From Ga0077536 sp035325705 (GTDB lineage: Bacteria; Pseudomonadota; Gammaproteobacteria; Ga0077536), in assembly GCA_035325705.1 (NCBI GenBank), contig DAOKZI010000001.1:496001-560000 (forward strand): a stretch of DNA of 64,000 nucleotides. The letters run 5' to 3'. Shown in pieces: positions 33,598 to 43,443 of this stretch. The translations under genes were made by a program, and so were the position numbers. Below the pieces are notes generated by a model. It did not search any database. It was not told the origin of the DNA and saw only the letters and a program-made list of their open reading frames with translations. The first letter of the stretch is position 1. Each line of letters opens with the position of its first letter.

Positions 33598-34698
33598 ATG
33601 CAAATAAAACTGACCCGCGAAACATTGTTGCCCGCGCTCCAGGCCGTTGCGAACGTCGTCGAACGTCGCCAGACGCTCCCAATCTTGAGCAATGTGCTGT
33701 TGACCGCGGAAAACGGCCGTTTGCATCTGCTGGGCACGGACATGGAGGTCGAGGTCGCGGTCCACTGCGAGGCGACCGTGGTGAAGGAAGGCGCGACGAC
33801 CGTCCCGGCCCGTAAACTGCTCGACATCTGCCGCAGCCTGCCCGGCGACGCGAACATCCAGTTCGAGACCGCGGCGGCCAAAGCGAAGATCCAGTCCGGC
33901 CGCAGCCGCTTTCTGCTCGCGACGCTGCCGCCGGCGGAGTTTCCGAGCGTCGGCAATCTCGAGGCCGCCAGCGAGTTCGCGATGCCGGCCGAGGAGCTGC
34001 GGGAACTGATCGGCAACACTCAGTTCGCGATGGCGCATCAAGACGTGCGCTACTACCTGAACGGCCTGCTGCTCGAATTGTCGCCGGCCGCGGTCCGCAG
34101 CGTGGCGACCGACGGCCATAGGCTCGCGCTCTGCGATCGCGAGCTGACGACGGGCGTGACCGCGCCCAAACAGATCATCGTGCCGCGCAAGGGCGTCAGC
34201 GAGCTCGTGCGCATGCTGGGCCATCTCGAGGGCGAGGTGAAGCTCGCCGTCGGCCAGAATCACCTGAAGGTGACGACCCGCGATCAGTCGATTACCACCA
34301 AGCTCATCGACGGCAAGTTCCCCGACTATGAGCGGGTGATCCCGAAGGAAGGGGAGAAGATGGTCACGGCGGATCGCGAGAGCCTGAAGGCGGCGTTCAG
34401 CCGTACCTCGATCCTGTCGAACGAGAAATTTCGCGGGGTAAGGATTTCGCTGAGCAAAGGCCTGTTGAAAGCCGCTGCCCATAATCCAGAGCAGGAAGAG
34501 GCCGAAGAAGACGTCGAAGTCGACTATGAGGGCGACGATCTTGAAATCGGCTTCAACGTGTCTTATCTGCTCGATGTGCTCGGGGTGCTCAAATCGCAGT
34601 CCATACGCCTGGAGCTGACGGACGCCAACAGTAGCTGCGTGCTTTACGCGCCGGAAGATCAGCGTGCCCGTTACGTCATCATGCCGATGAGGCTGTGA
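33598..34698 (+). CDS. dnaN: DNA polymerase III beta sliding clamp
   Basis: Ring-shaped processivity clamp of replication. 366 residues, the normal length, made of three similar clamp folds. Evidence: MQIKLTRETLLPALQAV, RQTLPILSNVLL, the DGHRLALCDREL segment, and the C-terminal YVIMPMRL that ends clamps of this family. It sits between dnaA and recF in the standard order; an AGGG is placed rather far upstream (12 bases) of the ATG. Confidence 0.98.
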   Translation: MQIKLTRETLLPALQAVANVVERRQTLPILSNVLLTAENGRLHLLGTDMEVEVAVHCEATVVKEGATTVPARKLLDICRSLPGDANIQFETAAAKAKIQSGRSRFLLATLPPAEFPSVGNLEAASEFAMPAEELRELIGNTQFAMAHQDVRYYLNGLLLELSPAAVRSVATDGHRLALCDRELTTGVTAPKQIIVPRKGVSELVRMLGHLEGEVKLAVGQNHLKVTTRDQSITTKLIDGKFPDYERVIPKEGEKMVTADRESLKAAFSRTSILSNEKFRGVRISLSKGLLKAAAHNPEQEEAEEDVEVDYEGDDLEIGFNVSYLLDVLGVLKSQSIRLELTDANSSCVLYAPEDQRARYVIMPMRL

Positions 34699-34714
34699 GC
34701 GGCCGTTGACCTGA

Positions 34715-35803
34715 ATGCCGATCCTCGAGCGGCTCACTGCTCATCGTTTCCGCATTTTTCGCGAGCTGGACGTCGGCCTGTCGGCCGGCATCAACGTGTT
34801 CGAAGGCCGCAACGGCAGCGGCAAGACCAGCCTGCTCGAGATGATCTATCTGCTTGGGACCGGGAAGTCGTTCCGTACGGCCCGAGCGAGCGACTACATC
34901 ACCACCCACGAGCACAGTGCCATCGTCAGCGGGGTGGTGCGGGATGAGGGCGCAGCGAGTCCGCACGTCCTCGGCATCGAGAAAACCGCAACGGAGACCT
35001 TGTGCCGGATCGATGGCCAGACGGTGCACGCCGCATCCGAGTTGGCCAGACATTTTTCCGTGGTGGTCTTGGATGCACAGGCCTTCAAAATCATGGAGGA
35101 CGGTCCATCGATCAGACGCGCCTTGCTGGACCGAGCCTTGTTCCACGTGGAACCGGGCTATCTCGAGCTGTACAAGACCTTCAAGCGTGCGCTGCGCAGC
35201 CGTAACGAATTGCTCAAGCGGCATGCGCGGCTGGAAGAAGGGGAGTTTTGGAACGAGCAATTGGGCCGGCAGGCAATGGCCCTCGATGCCGCCCGCCGAA
35301 GCTGCGTCTCCCGTTTCAACGCCTGGGTCGATTCCTGGCCGGCGGCGTCGCAGTGGGGCAAGGTGAGCTTTGACTATCGTCAGGGCTGGCGCGCGGATGC
35401 CGATCTGCGAGCGCTGCTGCGCGAGCAGTGGTCGCGCGACTGCGAAGCGGGAACGACGCAGAGCGGCCCGCATCGCGCGGAGCTACGCATCCTGCTGGAA
35501 GGACGTCCCGCGGCCAACGTCGTGTCGCGCGGACAGGGCAAGTTATTGATCTGTGCGCTGGTCGCCGCCCAGGCCTCGTTCATAGCGGAAGGCGCCGGCC
35601 GCTGGCCGGCGCTGCTCATCGATGACATCGGCGCCGAACTCGATAGGGATTCCTGCGCCGCTGCCCTATCATTGCTGCTTTCGAACGGGAGCCAGGCCTT
35701 CGTGACATCGATCGAAGGCGCGCTGCTGCGTGCAGCACTGCCGGCCAGCCCCGATGCATGGTTTCACGTGGAACGCGGCCAGTTGACGCCGATTTTCGGT
35801 TAA
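34715..35803 (+). CDS. recF: DNA replication and repair protein RecF
   Basis: SMC-like ATPase that loads RecA at gaps with RecO and RecR. 362 residues: Walker A GRNGSGKTSLLE (about residues 30-41), LGTGKSFRTAR, the signature-type VSRGQGKLLICALV near 271-284, and Walker B LLIDDIGAELD (about 299-309). It starts 16 bases after dnaN, so the two probably share a transcript; gyrB follows 30 bases later. Confidence 0.96.
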   Translation: MPILERLTAHRFRIFRELDVGLSAGINVFEGRNGSGKTSLLEMIYLLGTGKSFRTARASDYITTHEHSAIVSGVVRDEGAASPHVLGIEKTATETLCRIDGQTVHAASELARHFSVVVLDAQAFKIMEDGPSIRRALLDRALFHVEPGYLELYKTFKRALRSRNELLKRHARLEEGEFWNEQLGRQAMALDAARRSCVSRFNAWVDSWPAASQWGKVSFDYRQGWRADADLRALLREQWSRDCEAGTTQSGPHRAELRILLEGRPAANVVSRGQGKLLICALVAAQASFIAEGAGRWPALLIDDIGAELDRDSCAAALSLLLSNGSQAFVTSIEGALLRAALPASPDAWFHVERGQLTPIFG

Positions 35804-35833
35804 GGGCGTTCCGCGCCACGAGCAGAGGAAAAT

Positions 35834-38230
35834 ATGTCGCAGACTTATGATTCCAGCAATATCAAGGTATTAAAGGGCCTCGATGCAGTCCGCAAACGGC
35901 CGGGCATGTACATCGGGGACACGGACGACGGGTCGGGTCTGCACCACATGGTCTTCGAGGTCGTCGACAACTGCATCGACGAGGCGCTGGCAGGCTATTG
36001 CACCGAAATCTCGGTGAAAATTCACGACAACGCGACGATCACGGTGTCAGACAACGGGCGCGGCATCCCCGTCGATATCCACAGGGAAGAGGGCGTTTCG
36101 GCAGCAGAAGTCATCATGACGACGCTGCACGCCGGCGGTAAGTTCGACGACAACTCCTACAAGGTGTCCGGCGGTTTGCACGGGGTCGGAGTCTCGGTCG
36201 TCAATGCCTTGTCGGAAACCCTGACTCTGACCATATACCGCGACGGTCACGTCTGGATGCAGCAGTACCGGGACGGCGACCCGGTCGAGCCGCTGAAAGC
36301 CATCGGCGAGTCTTCGCAAACCGGCACCACGGTGAGCTTCACACCGAGCGACAAAATATTCAGGAACATCGACTTTCATTACGACGTCCTCGCCGCGCGC
36401 CTGCGCGAGCTGGCGTTCCTGAACGGCGGGCTCGTGATCCATCTCGGCGACGAGCGCACCGATCGACACGATACTTTTCAATATGATGGCGGCATCTCCG
36501 CCTTTATCCAGCACCTGCACAAGCTCCGCCAGCCGCTGCACGACACCATCGTGCACATCAACGCGTCGCGCGAGGGCGTAGGCGTCGAGATCGCGCTGCA
36601 GTGGAACGACACCTATCAAGAAAACATCTTTTGTTTCACGAACAACATCCCGCAGCGGGACGGCGGCACGCATCTGGCCGGCTTTCGGGCCGGATTGACG
36701 CGGACGCTGAACCAGTACTTCGAAAAAGAAGGCATCGCGGCCAAGCAGAAGCTCACGATCACGGGAGACGACGTCCGCGAAGGCCTCACCGCCGTTGTCT
36801 CCGTCAAGGTGCCGGACCCGAAGTTTTCCTCGCAGACCAAGGACAAGCTGGTGTCGAGCGAGGTGAAGGCCATCGTCGAATCGATCTTCTCCGACAAGCT
36901 GAACGATTTCCTGCTCGAGCGCCCGCACGAGGCGCGGGCGATCGCGTCGAAAATCATCGACGCTGCCCGCGCGCGCGAAGCCGCGCGCAAGGCCCGCGAG
37001 CTGACGCGCCGCAAGACGGCCCTCGACGTCGCCGGCCTGCCCGGCAAACTCGCCGACTGTCAGGAGCGCGACCCGGCGCGCTCGGAGCTCTTTCTCGTCG
37101 AAGGCGATTCCGCCGGCGGCTCGGCCAAGCAGGGCAGGGACCGGCGCTACCAGGCCATTCTTCCGCTGCGCGGCAAAATCCTGAACGTCGAGAAGGCCCG
37201 CTTCGACAAGCTGCTATCGAGCGCCGAGGTCGCGACGCTGATCACGGCCCTGGGCTGCGGCATCGGCACCGACGAATACGACCCCGACAAACTGCGCTAC
37301 CACCGCATCATCATCATGACCGACGCGGACGTCGACGGCGCCCACATCCGCACGCTGCTGCTGACTTTTTTCTACCGCCAGATGATCGAGCTCATCAAGC
37401 GCGGCCACGTGTATATCGCGCAGCCGCCTCTGTACAAAGTGAAGAAGGGCAAGCAGGAGCGCTATCTCAAGGACGATCAGGCGATGGACGCCTATCTGCT
37501 CGAGCTGGCGCTGCAAGACGCCTCGGTGGATCTGGGCGAACGCGTGCTGAGTGCGGAGTCGCTGGCGGCGGCTGGACGAGATTATCTTTCTCTTCAAAGG
37601 CTTACCGATCGCCTCGTGCGGCGCTACGATGCCGCCATCCTGGAGGTGTTGCGCTCTAGCGCCGCCTATGCCCATCCCGACGTCGCCGAGCGCGACTACC
37701 TCGAGCAGTGGGTCGAGGAGCTCGCGGCGGCGCTGCGTGCGATCGACGGCGCCTCGCGCCAGCGCGCGAGCCTCGACTACAGCGATCCGCTGCACTGGAC
37801 GGTCCGGCTGTCGATGCTCCGGCACGGCATCGAGTCGGAGTCGCGCTTCGAGCGCGATTTCTTCTATTCGAGCGAGTACCGCCAGCTCGTGCAGCTCGCC
37901 GGCCCGCTGGACATGCCGCGCCAAGTCTGCCGCGCCAGACGCGACGGCAACGAGCACGACGCCGCGAATCTCCGGCTTGCCCTCGACTGGCTGATCGAGG
38001 AGGCCAAACGGGGCGTCACCACGCAGCGCTACAAGGGTCTCGGCGAGATGAATCCCGAGCAGCTATGGGAAACGACGATGAACATCGAGACCCGGAATCT
38101 GATGCAGGTGAAGATCGAGGACGCCGTCGCGGCTGACGAGATCTTTTCCACGCTGATGGGCGATCAGGTCGAGCCGCGCCGTGAGTTCATCGAGCGCCAT
38201 GCGCTGAGCGTGACGAATCTCGATACCTAG
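35834..38230 (+). CDS. gyrB: DNA gyrase subunit B
   Basis: ATPase subunit of gyrase, introducing negative supercoils. 798 residues, standard for proteobacteria. GHKL ATPase motifs: EVVDNCIDEALAGY (about 40-53), DNGRGIPVD, GGLHGVGVSVVNALS; the TOPRIM region has EGDSAGGSAKQGRDR (about 421-435) and PLRGKILNVEKAR; the C-terminal end includes QRYKGLGEMNPEQLWETT. A good GAGGAAA ribosome-binding site precedes the ATG. It closes the dnaA-dnaN-recF-gyrB series. Confidence 0.99.
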   Translation: MSQTYDSSNIKVLKGLDAVRKRPGMYIGDTDDGSGLHHMVFEVVDNCIDEALAGYCTEISVKIHDNATITVSDNGRGIPVDIHREEGVSAAEVIMTTLHAGGKFDDNSYKVSGGLHGVGVSVVNALSETLTLTIYRDGHVWMQQYRDGDPVEPLKAIGESSQTGTTVSFTPSDKIFRNIDFHYDVLAARLRELAFLNGGLVIHLGDERTDRHDTFQYDGGISAFIQHLHKLRQPLHDTIVHINASREGVGVEIALQWNDTYQENIFCFTNNIPQRDGGTHLAGFRAGLTRTLNQYFEKEGIAAKQKLTITGDDVREGLTAVVSVKVPDPKFSSQTKDKLVSSEVKAIVESIFSDKLNDFLLERPHEARAIASKIIDAARAREAARKARELTRRKTALDVAGLPGKLADCQERDPARSELFLVEGDSAGGSAKQGRDRRYQAILPLRGKILNVEKARFDKLLSSAEVATLITALGCGIGTDEYDPDKLRYHRIIIMTDADVDGAHIRTLLLTFFYRQMIELIKRGHVYIAQPPLYKVKKGKQERYLKDDQAMDAYLLELALQDASVDLGERVLSAESLAAAGRDYLSLQRLTDRLVRRYDAAILEVLRSSAAYAHPDVAERDYLEQWVEELAAALRAIDGASRQRASLDYSDPLHWTVRLSMLRHGIESESRFERDFFYSSEYRQLVQLAGPLDMPRQVCRARRDGNEHDAANLRLALDWLIEEAKRGVTTQRYKGLGEMNPEQLWETTMNIETRNLMQVKIEDAVAADEIFSTLMGDQVEPRREFIERHALSVTNLDT

Positions 38231-38253
38231 GGAGACGGCCATCCGTGGCCCGC

Positions 38254-38279
38254 GGAAACTCTGCTTTTGCAGAGTTTCC
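38254..38279. terminator. Perfect hairpin after gyrB, possible terminator
   Basis: An 11-bp perfect inverted repeat GGAAACTCTGC / GCAGAGTTTCC with a TTTT loop lies 23 bases after the gyrB stop and before the convergent comF gene. There is no uridine run on either strand, so intrinsic termination is uncertain; it could instead be an mRNA-stabilising or Rho-related structure. Confidence 0.5.
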
Positions 38280-38327
38280 CTAGATAAAACGCTGCTTCCG
38301 CAAAGTGCCCTGGTCTGCCGTCGCGGC

Positions 38328-38996
38328 TCAATCGACTGCGGCCGCGGCCCAGCACACGACCGTCGCCGCGCCCGCCGCGCGCAGCGCCCGGGCGGCTTCG
38401 CGGAAGGTGGCCCCGGTGGTCGTGACGTCGTCGATGACGAGCACGCGCCGGCCGGCGACCGCCGCGCCGGCCCTCATGTGGCCGCTGAGATTGCGCAAAC
38501 GCGCGCCGCGTCCGAGCCCGCGCTGCGGGGCGCCGGCGCTGCGCTTCAAAACGTCGGTCCACAGCGGTCGCCCGAGGGCGGCCGCGATGGGCTTGGCGAT
38601 CTCGAGGGCCTGGTTGTAGCCGCGACCGATCGCCCGCCGCCAGTGCTGGGGCACGGCGCACACGATCTCGCAGGCTTGCGCGGCCGGCACCGGTCGCGCC
38701 GCCATCCAGCCTCCGAGCTGGCGCGCGAGACCGCAGTCGCCACCGAGCTTCGCCCGGCCTATGCACTCGACGATCGGGAACGCGTAATGAAAGCTCGCGT
38801 GCAGCTCGCCGGCGGCCCGCAGCTTCGAATGTCCGCGCCACGGCAGATCGCCGAGACACCCGCGGCACAGCGTAGGGCCTCGCGTCGTTTCCGCGCAGAG
38901 CACGCAGCGCGCCGGCAGCCAGGCGCTGAAGTGATTAATTTTTAACCGGTTGTAAGGCCCGAGCCCTTCGATTAACTTTGACCAGCGGCCGTCCAT
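38328..38996 (-). CDS. comF: ComF-family phosphoribosyltransferase-like protein
   Basis: 222 residues. Named for Bacillus ComF of DNA uptake; in Gram-negatives relatives are linked to DNA uptake or nucleotide salvage. An N-terminal zinc-finger-like region CVLCAETTRGPTLCRGCL (about residues 32-49) is followed by the PRTase fold with RRVLVIDDVTTTGATF (the PRPP loop). It stands beside the biotin operon, divergent from bioB across 48 bases; adjacency of comF-type genes to bio genes is common. The start may be a few codons later. Confidence 0.9.
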   Translation of the reverse strand: MDGRWSKLIEGLGPYNRLKINHFSAWLPARCVLCAETTRGPTLCRGCLGDLPWRGHSKLRAAGELHASFHYAFPIVECIGRAKLGGDCGLARQLGGWMAARPVPAAQACEIVCAVPQHWRRAIGRGYNQALEIAKPIAAALGRPLWTDVLKRSAGAPQRGLGRGARLRNLSGHMRAGAAVAGRRVLVIDDVTTTGATFREAARALRAAGAATVVCWAAAAVD

Positions 38997-39044
38997 CGCG
39001 CCGTTCCACCCGAATCGCCGTTACCGCTACTCGCCGAGGTTTCG

Positions 39045-40040
39045 ATGCTCAACGCCCAGCGCCAGCCCGTCCCGTCCTTGCCGACCGAACGCCACGACTG
39101 GGCCGTGCCCGAAGTCGAAACCCTGCTGCAGCAGCCGTTCAACGATCTGCTGTTCCGCGCCCATCAGGTTCATCGCGAGCATTTCGATCCCAACAGCGTG
39201 CAGCTAAGCACGCTGCTGAATATCAAATCGGGCGGCTGCCCGGAAGATTGCGCCTACTGCCCACAGAGCGTGCGCTACGACACCGGCGTCGCCAACGAAG
39301 CGCTGCTCGAGCGCGGCGCCGTGCTCGAGGCCGCGCAAAAAGCGAAGGAGGCCGGCGCCTCGCGCTTCTGCATGGGCGCGGCGTGGCGCGCGCCCAAGGA
39401 TCGCGACATCACGAAGGTCGCCGAGCTGATCGAGGCGGTGAAAGGCCTGGGCCTCGAGACCTGCGTGACGCTCGGCATGCTGAAGCCGCAGCAAGCGCGG
39501 CAGCTCAAGGACGCCGGGCTCGATTACTACAATCACAATCTCGACACTTCGCCCGAGTACTACGGGCAGATCGTCTCGACGCGCACGTACGAGGATCGCC
39601 TCGATACGCTCGACGCCGTGCGCCAGGCCGGCATCAACGTCTGCTGCGGCGGCATCGTCGGCATGGGAGAAGGCGTGCAGGATCGCGCCGGCCTCCTGTG
39701 CGCGCTCGCCAATCTTCCCGTGCACCCGGAGTCGGTGCCGATCAATCAGCTCGTGCGCGTCGAGGGCACGCCGCTCGCGCACGAGGCGCCGGTCGACTGC
39801 TTCGGCGTCCTGCGCGTGATTGCCGCGGCGCGCATCATGATGCCGAAGGCTTATGTGCGCCTGTCCGCGGGCCGCAAGGAGCTCGGCGAAGCCGGGCAGG
39901 CGCTCGCCTATTTTGCCGGTGCGAACTCGATTTTCTATGGCGAACAGTTGCTGACGACGCCGAACCCGCAGGTCGACGACGATCGCCGCCTCTTCGAGAA
40001 GCTTGGGATCACGCCGACTACGGCGCACGCGCACGGATGA
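39045..40040 (+). CDS. bioB: Biotin synthase
   Basis: Radical SAM enzyme that inserts sulfur into dethiobiotin. 331 residues: the radical SAM cluster motif GGCPEDCAYCPQS (about residues 64-76), YYNHNLDTSPEYY, and GGIVGMGE, with the conserved RLSAGR (about 274-279) near the auxiliary cluster. First gene of bioB-bioF-bioC-bioD; its stop overlaps the bioF ATG. Confidence 0.98.
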   Translation: MLNAQRQPVPSLPTERHDWAVPEVETLLQQPFNDLLFRAHQVHREHFDPNSVQLSTLLNIKSGGCPEDCAYCPQSVRYDTGVANEALLERGAVLEAAQKAKEAGASRFCMGAAWRAPKDRDITKVAELIEAVKGLGLETCVTLGMLKPQQARQLKDAGLDYYNHNLDTSPEYYGQIVSTRTYEDRLDTLDAVRQAGINVCCGGIVGMGEGVQDRAGLLCALANLPVHPESVPINQLVRVEGTPLAHEAPVDCFGVLRVIAAARIMMPKAYVRLSAGRKELGEAGQALAYFAGANSIFYGEQLLTTPNPQVDDDRRLFEKLGITPTTAHAHG

Positions 40041-41209
40041 TCGACGAGGCCGGCGGCGCGACGTCGGCACAGCCGGCGCGCGCGCGCGCGCGCAGCCTCG
40101 ACGTGCGCATGAACGCGGCCGGTCCGGTCGTTCGCTACGGCGCGCGCAGCCTCGTCAACTTCTGCAGCAACGACTACCTCGGCCTCGCGGCCCATCCCGC
40201 CGTCCGCGAGGCCGCGGTGCGCGCCGTCGCGCACTACGGCGTCGGTGCCGGCTCGGCGGCGCTGCTCGGCGGCTGGACCGAGGCGCATCGTGAGTTCGCG
40301 CTCCGCATCGCGCGCTATCTGCGCCGCGATCGTGCGCTGCTATTTTCCTCCGGCTATCTCGCGAATCTAGGCACGCTCGCGAGCTTTGCCGGCCGCCACG
40401 ACGAGATCTTCCACGACAAGCTGAACCACGCCTCGCTGATCGACGGTGTGCGCCTGTCCACCGCGCGTTCGACGCGATACCGCCACGGCGATCCCGAGGA
40501 TCTCGCGCGTCGGCTCGCCGCGTCCACGGCCGCCCACAGGATCGTCGTCACCGACGGCGTGTTCAGCATGGACGGCGACTGCGCACCGATCGCCGCGCTC
40601 GCGCGACTCGCCCGGGCTCATGATGCCCTGCTCGTGTGTGACGACGCCCACGGCTTCGGCGTGCTCGGCGGCGGTCGCGGGCTGCTCGCCGAATGCGGCT
40701 TGACGCAAGACGACGTGCCGCTGCTCGTCGTCACCTTCGGCAAGGCGCTGGGCGTCAGCGGCGCGGCCGTCGTCGGGCGCGAAGATCTGATCGAAGCGCT
40801 GCTGCAGCGGGCGCGCACTTTCATCTACGACACGGCGATGCCGCCCGCGCTGCCGGCGGCCTGCAGCGCTGCGCTCGATCTGATCGAAAGTGACGCCGCG
40901 CTCGTCGCGCGCCTGCAGGCGAACATCGCGCACTTTCGAGCCGCGCTCCTCGATGCGGGCCTCACGCGGCCCGCGTCGACGACGGCGATTCAACCCATTG
41001 TGCTCGGCGATGACGCGCGCGCCCTCGCTGCGGCCGCCGCGCTGGAAGCCGCCGGCTACTACGTGCGCGCGGTGCGCCCGCCGACGGTACCGGAGGGCAG
41101 CTCGCGCTTGCGCGTCTGCCTGTCGGCGGCGCACGAGCCGGCACAGATCGACGGCCTCGTCGGTGCGCTGGTCGAGGCCCTGGCGCGGCTGCCCGCGGTC
41201 TCGGCCTGA
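40037..41209 (+). CDS. bioF: 8-amino-7-oxononanoate synthase
   Basis: PLP enzyme condensing pimeloyl-ACP with alanine. 390 residues from ATG 40037, fixed by ATGA overlap with bioB. Motifs: VNFCSNDYLGLAAHP (about residues 40-54), GVGAGSAALLGG, HDKLNHASLIDG, DDAHGFGVLG, and VVTFGKALGVSGA with the PLP lysine in FGK. It ends at TGATG shared with bioC. Confidence 0.96.
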   Translation: MIDEAGGATSAQPARARARSLDVRMNAAGPVVRYGARSLVNFCSNDYLGLAAHPAVREAAVRAVAHYGVGAGSAALLGGWTEAHREFALRIARYLRRDRALLFSSGYLANLGTLASFAGRHDEIFHDKLNHASLIDGVRLSTARSTRYRHGDPEDLARRLAASTAAHRIVVTDGVFSMDGDCAPIAALARLARAHDALLVCDDAHGFGVLGGGRGLLAECGLTQDDVPLLVVTFGKALGVSGAAVVGREDLIEALLQRARTFIYDTAMPPALPAACSAALDLIESDAALVARLQANIAHFRAALLDAGLTRPASTTAIQPIVLGDDARALAAAAALEAAGYYVRAVRPPTVPEGSSRLRVCLSAAHEPAQIDGLVGALVEALARLPAVSA

Positions 41210-42081
41210 TGGCGAGCGAATTCGACGTCCGCGCGGTGCGCCGCGCTTTCGACGAGGCTGCCGCGACCTACGATCTGCACGCGGCCCTGCAACGCGAGGT
41301 GGCGACGCGCTTGATCGAGCGCCTCGAGTACACCACGCTCGCGCCCACGCTGATCGTCGATCTCGGCGCGGGCACGGGCTACTGCACGCAGCAACTCGAA
41401 CGGCGCTATCGCAAGGCGCGCGTCGTGCTCGCCGATCTCGCGCCCGCGATGCTCGCGACGGCGCGGCGCGGCGCGCCGCGTTGGTTCGCGCGGCGACACT
41501 ACGTCTGCGCCGACGCGCGTGCGCTGCCTTTCGCGGCGGCGAGCGTGGATCTGATCGTCTCGTCCTTGACGCTGCAGTGGTGCGAGGACCTGTCCGCCGT
41601 CTTCGCCGACTGCGCGCGCGTGCTGAAGCCCGGCGGTCTCGTGCTGTTCTCCACGCTCGGACCGGACACCTTGAAGGAGCTGCGTGCGGCTTGGCGCGTC
41701 ATCGACGATGCGCCGCACGTGAACCGCTTCCGCGACATGCACGAGATCGGCGATGCGCTGATCGAAGCCGGCCTGTCGAGCCCGGTGATGGAACGCGAGG
41801 ATCTGGTCGTGACCTATGCGGACGTGCTGGCGCTGATGCGCGATCTGAAAGGCATCGGCGCGCACAACAGCTTGCGCGAGCGGAGCAGGACCCTGACCGG
41901 CCGCCGCCGACTCGCGGCCCTCACCGCGGCGTACGAGCCATTCCGTCGCGACGGGCTCTTGCCGGCGACTTACGAAGTGGTCTACGGCCATGCCTGGGCA
42001 CCGTATCCGAATACCCGGCGGCAGGACGGCACCACGGTCGCGACTTATCCGCTGAGCCGGCTGCGCCGCCGCGCGTCGTGA
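41209..42081 (+). CDS. bioC: Malonyl-ACP O-methyltransferase BioC
   Basis: Methylates malonyl-ACP so that fatty-acid synthesis can build the pimeloyl chain. 290 residues: RRAFDEAAATYDLHAALQRE start typical of BioC, SAM motif IVDLGAGTGY (about 48-57), DLAPAML, and SSLTLQWCEDL, a family hallmark. Its ATG shares the bioF stop (TGATG). No bioH gene was found beside it, so the matching esterase is elsewhere or of another type. Confidence 0.95.
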   Translation: MASEFDVRAVRRAFDEAAATYDLHAALQREVATRLIERLEYTTLAPTLIVDLGAGTGYCTQQLERRYRKARVVLADLAPAMLATARRGAPRWFARRHYVCADARALPFAAASVDLIVSSLTLQWCEDLSAVFADCARVLKPGGLVLFSTLGPDTLKELRAAWRVIDDAPHVNRFRDMHEIGDALIEAGLSSPVMEREDLVVTYADVLALMRDLKGIGAHNSLRERSRTLTGRRRLAALTAAYEPFRRDGLLPATYEVVYGHAWAPYPNTRRQDGTTVATYPLSRLRRRAS

Positions 42082-42782
42082 TCTCGGTGAAGCCGCCCAT
42101 CCCTCTCTTCGTCACCGGCACCGATACCGGCATCGGCAAGAGCGTCGTCACCGCCGGCTTGCTGCGTGCCCTCGCCGGCCGCGGGCTGCGCGTCGCCGGG
42201 ATGAAGCCGATCGCCGCCGGCGCCACCCGGATCGACGGCGTCCTGATCAACGAGGACGCCGAGCTGCTGCGCGCCTGTGCCAACGTGCCGCTGACGCGCG
42301 AGCTCGTCTGTCCCTGCATCTACGAGGCGCCTACCGCACCGCAGCTCGCCGCCGCGGCCGCGGGAGAATCGATCGATCTCGCGCGCATCGCCGCGGCGTA
42401 TGCGACGCTGCGCTCGCGCGCCGATCTCGTGCTCGTCGAAGGCATCGGTGGCTGGGCGCTACCGCTCGGCGAAACGACGATGCTCGCCGATCTGCCGCGG
42501 CGTCTCGGCCTGCCGGTGCTGCTCGTCGTCGGCGTGCGCCTCGGCGCGTTGAACCACGCGCTGCTGAGCGCGCGCGCGATCGTCGACGACGGCCTGCCGC
42601 TCGCGGGCTGGATCGCGAACATGCTGGCGCCCGACTATGCGTGGGCCGAGGGCACCGTCGAGTCCCTGATGGCGCGATTGCCGGCACCGCTGCTCGCCCG
42701 CGTCCCCTTCCGAGCCAACCCGACGCCCGATACCATCGCGCCATTCCTCGAGGCTGCGGCGGCACGCATCGCTGTGCCTTGA
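42078..42782 (+). CDS. bioD: Dethiobiotin synthetase
   Basis: ATP-dependent carboxylation of DAPA to dethiobiotin. 234 residues from GTG 42078, which overlaps the bioC stop by four bases (another GTG three codons later is possible). Evidence: P-loop FVTGTDTGIGKSVVTAGLL (about residues 9-27), GMKPIAAG, VEGIGGWALPL with the catalytic-region loop, and VLLVVGVRLGALNHALL. Last gene of the bio operon. Confidence 0.96.
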   Translation: MISVKPPIPLFVTGTDTGIGKSVVTAGLLRALAGRGLRVAGMKPIAAGATRIDGVLINEDAELLRACANVPLTRELVCPCIYEAPTAPQLAAAAAGESIDLARIAAAYATLRSRADLVLVEGIGGWALPLGETTMLADLPRRLGLPVLLVVGVRLGALNHALLSARAIVDDGLPLAGWIANMLAPDYAWAEGTVESLMARLPAPLLARVPFRANPTPDTIAPFLEAAAARIAVP

Positions 42783-42809
42783 ACCGATGGGTGCAGCGGG
42801 CGGGCGACG

Positions 42810-43289
42810 ATGGTCGAGAAATTCGACAGCGACAAGCACGATGAAATCGTCTGGATCGTACGCCCGACGCGCTCGCTGAGCTGGCCTGAAGCCAAGCGCT
42901 GGCTCTGCGTCATTTCCTTCATCCCGCTGGGCAGCGGCCTGCTGTTCCTGTGCTTCGGCGTGCCCTTCGTGCTGCCTTTCGCGGGCCTCGAGGTCCTGTT
43001 GCTGTGGGCGGCTTTCTGGTACGTGCACTGGACCGGCCAGTGGCGCGAGGTCATCCGGCTGACGCCGCGCCAGCTCGTCATCGAGAAAGGACGGCACAGC
43101 CCCGAGCAGCGCTATGAATACGAGCGGGCCTGGGTCGGCGTCGATCTCGATGAAAGGCGCGGCTGGCTGCCCAGCCGCTTGCGCATCGGCTCTCACGGCA
43201 AGGCCGCAGATATCGGCAGCTTTCTCACGGACGGCGAACGCCGCACGCTGGCGCTCGCCCTGATTAACGCGCTGGGAAAAAGTCGATAG
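42810..43289 (+). CDS. DUF2244 membrane protein upstream of the cytochrome oxidase genes
   Basis: 159-residue integral membrane protein. Two adjacent hydrophobic segments (about residues 33-51 and 54-72, WLCVISFIPLGSG and LPFAGLEVLLLWAAFWY) precede a cytosolic C-terminal domain with the DUF2244-type WREVIRLTPRQLVIEKG. Function unknown; DUF2244 genes recur next to cytochrome c oxidase genes, suggesting a link with respiratory assembly. It follows bioD by 27 bases. Confidence 0.85.
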   Translation: MVEKFDSDKHDEIVWIVRPTRSLSWPEAKRWLCVISFIPLGSGLLFLCFGVPFVLPFAGLEVLLLWAAFWYVHWTGQWREVIRLTPRQLVIEKGRHSPEQRYEYERAWVGVDLDERRGWLPSRLRIGSHGKAADIGSFLTDGERRTLALALINALGKSR

Positions 43290-43443
43290 AATGATATAAG
43301 TCAAGAAAAGGTCGACGGTCTACTTGACGAAACGCTTGCGCGCCGGAACGAAAATGGCTCGCAAACGACCGGCGGCCGCGGCGTCCAGCTCGCCGGATAA
43401 CGATGAACAGAACCTTCGGGTTCGAAGTCTTGGGAGTCCTTGC

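Noticed and set aside
38940..39044. BirA-type operator before bioB
   Set aside because: A TTGTAAGGC half-site is present near 38951 but no matching GGTTTACAA-like half follows at the proper spacing, and it lies inside the comF start.
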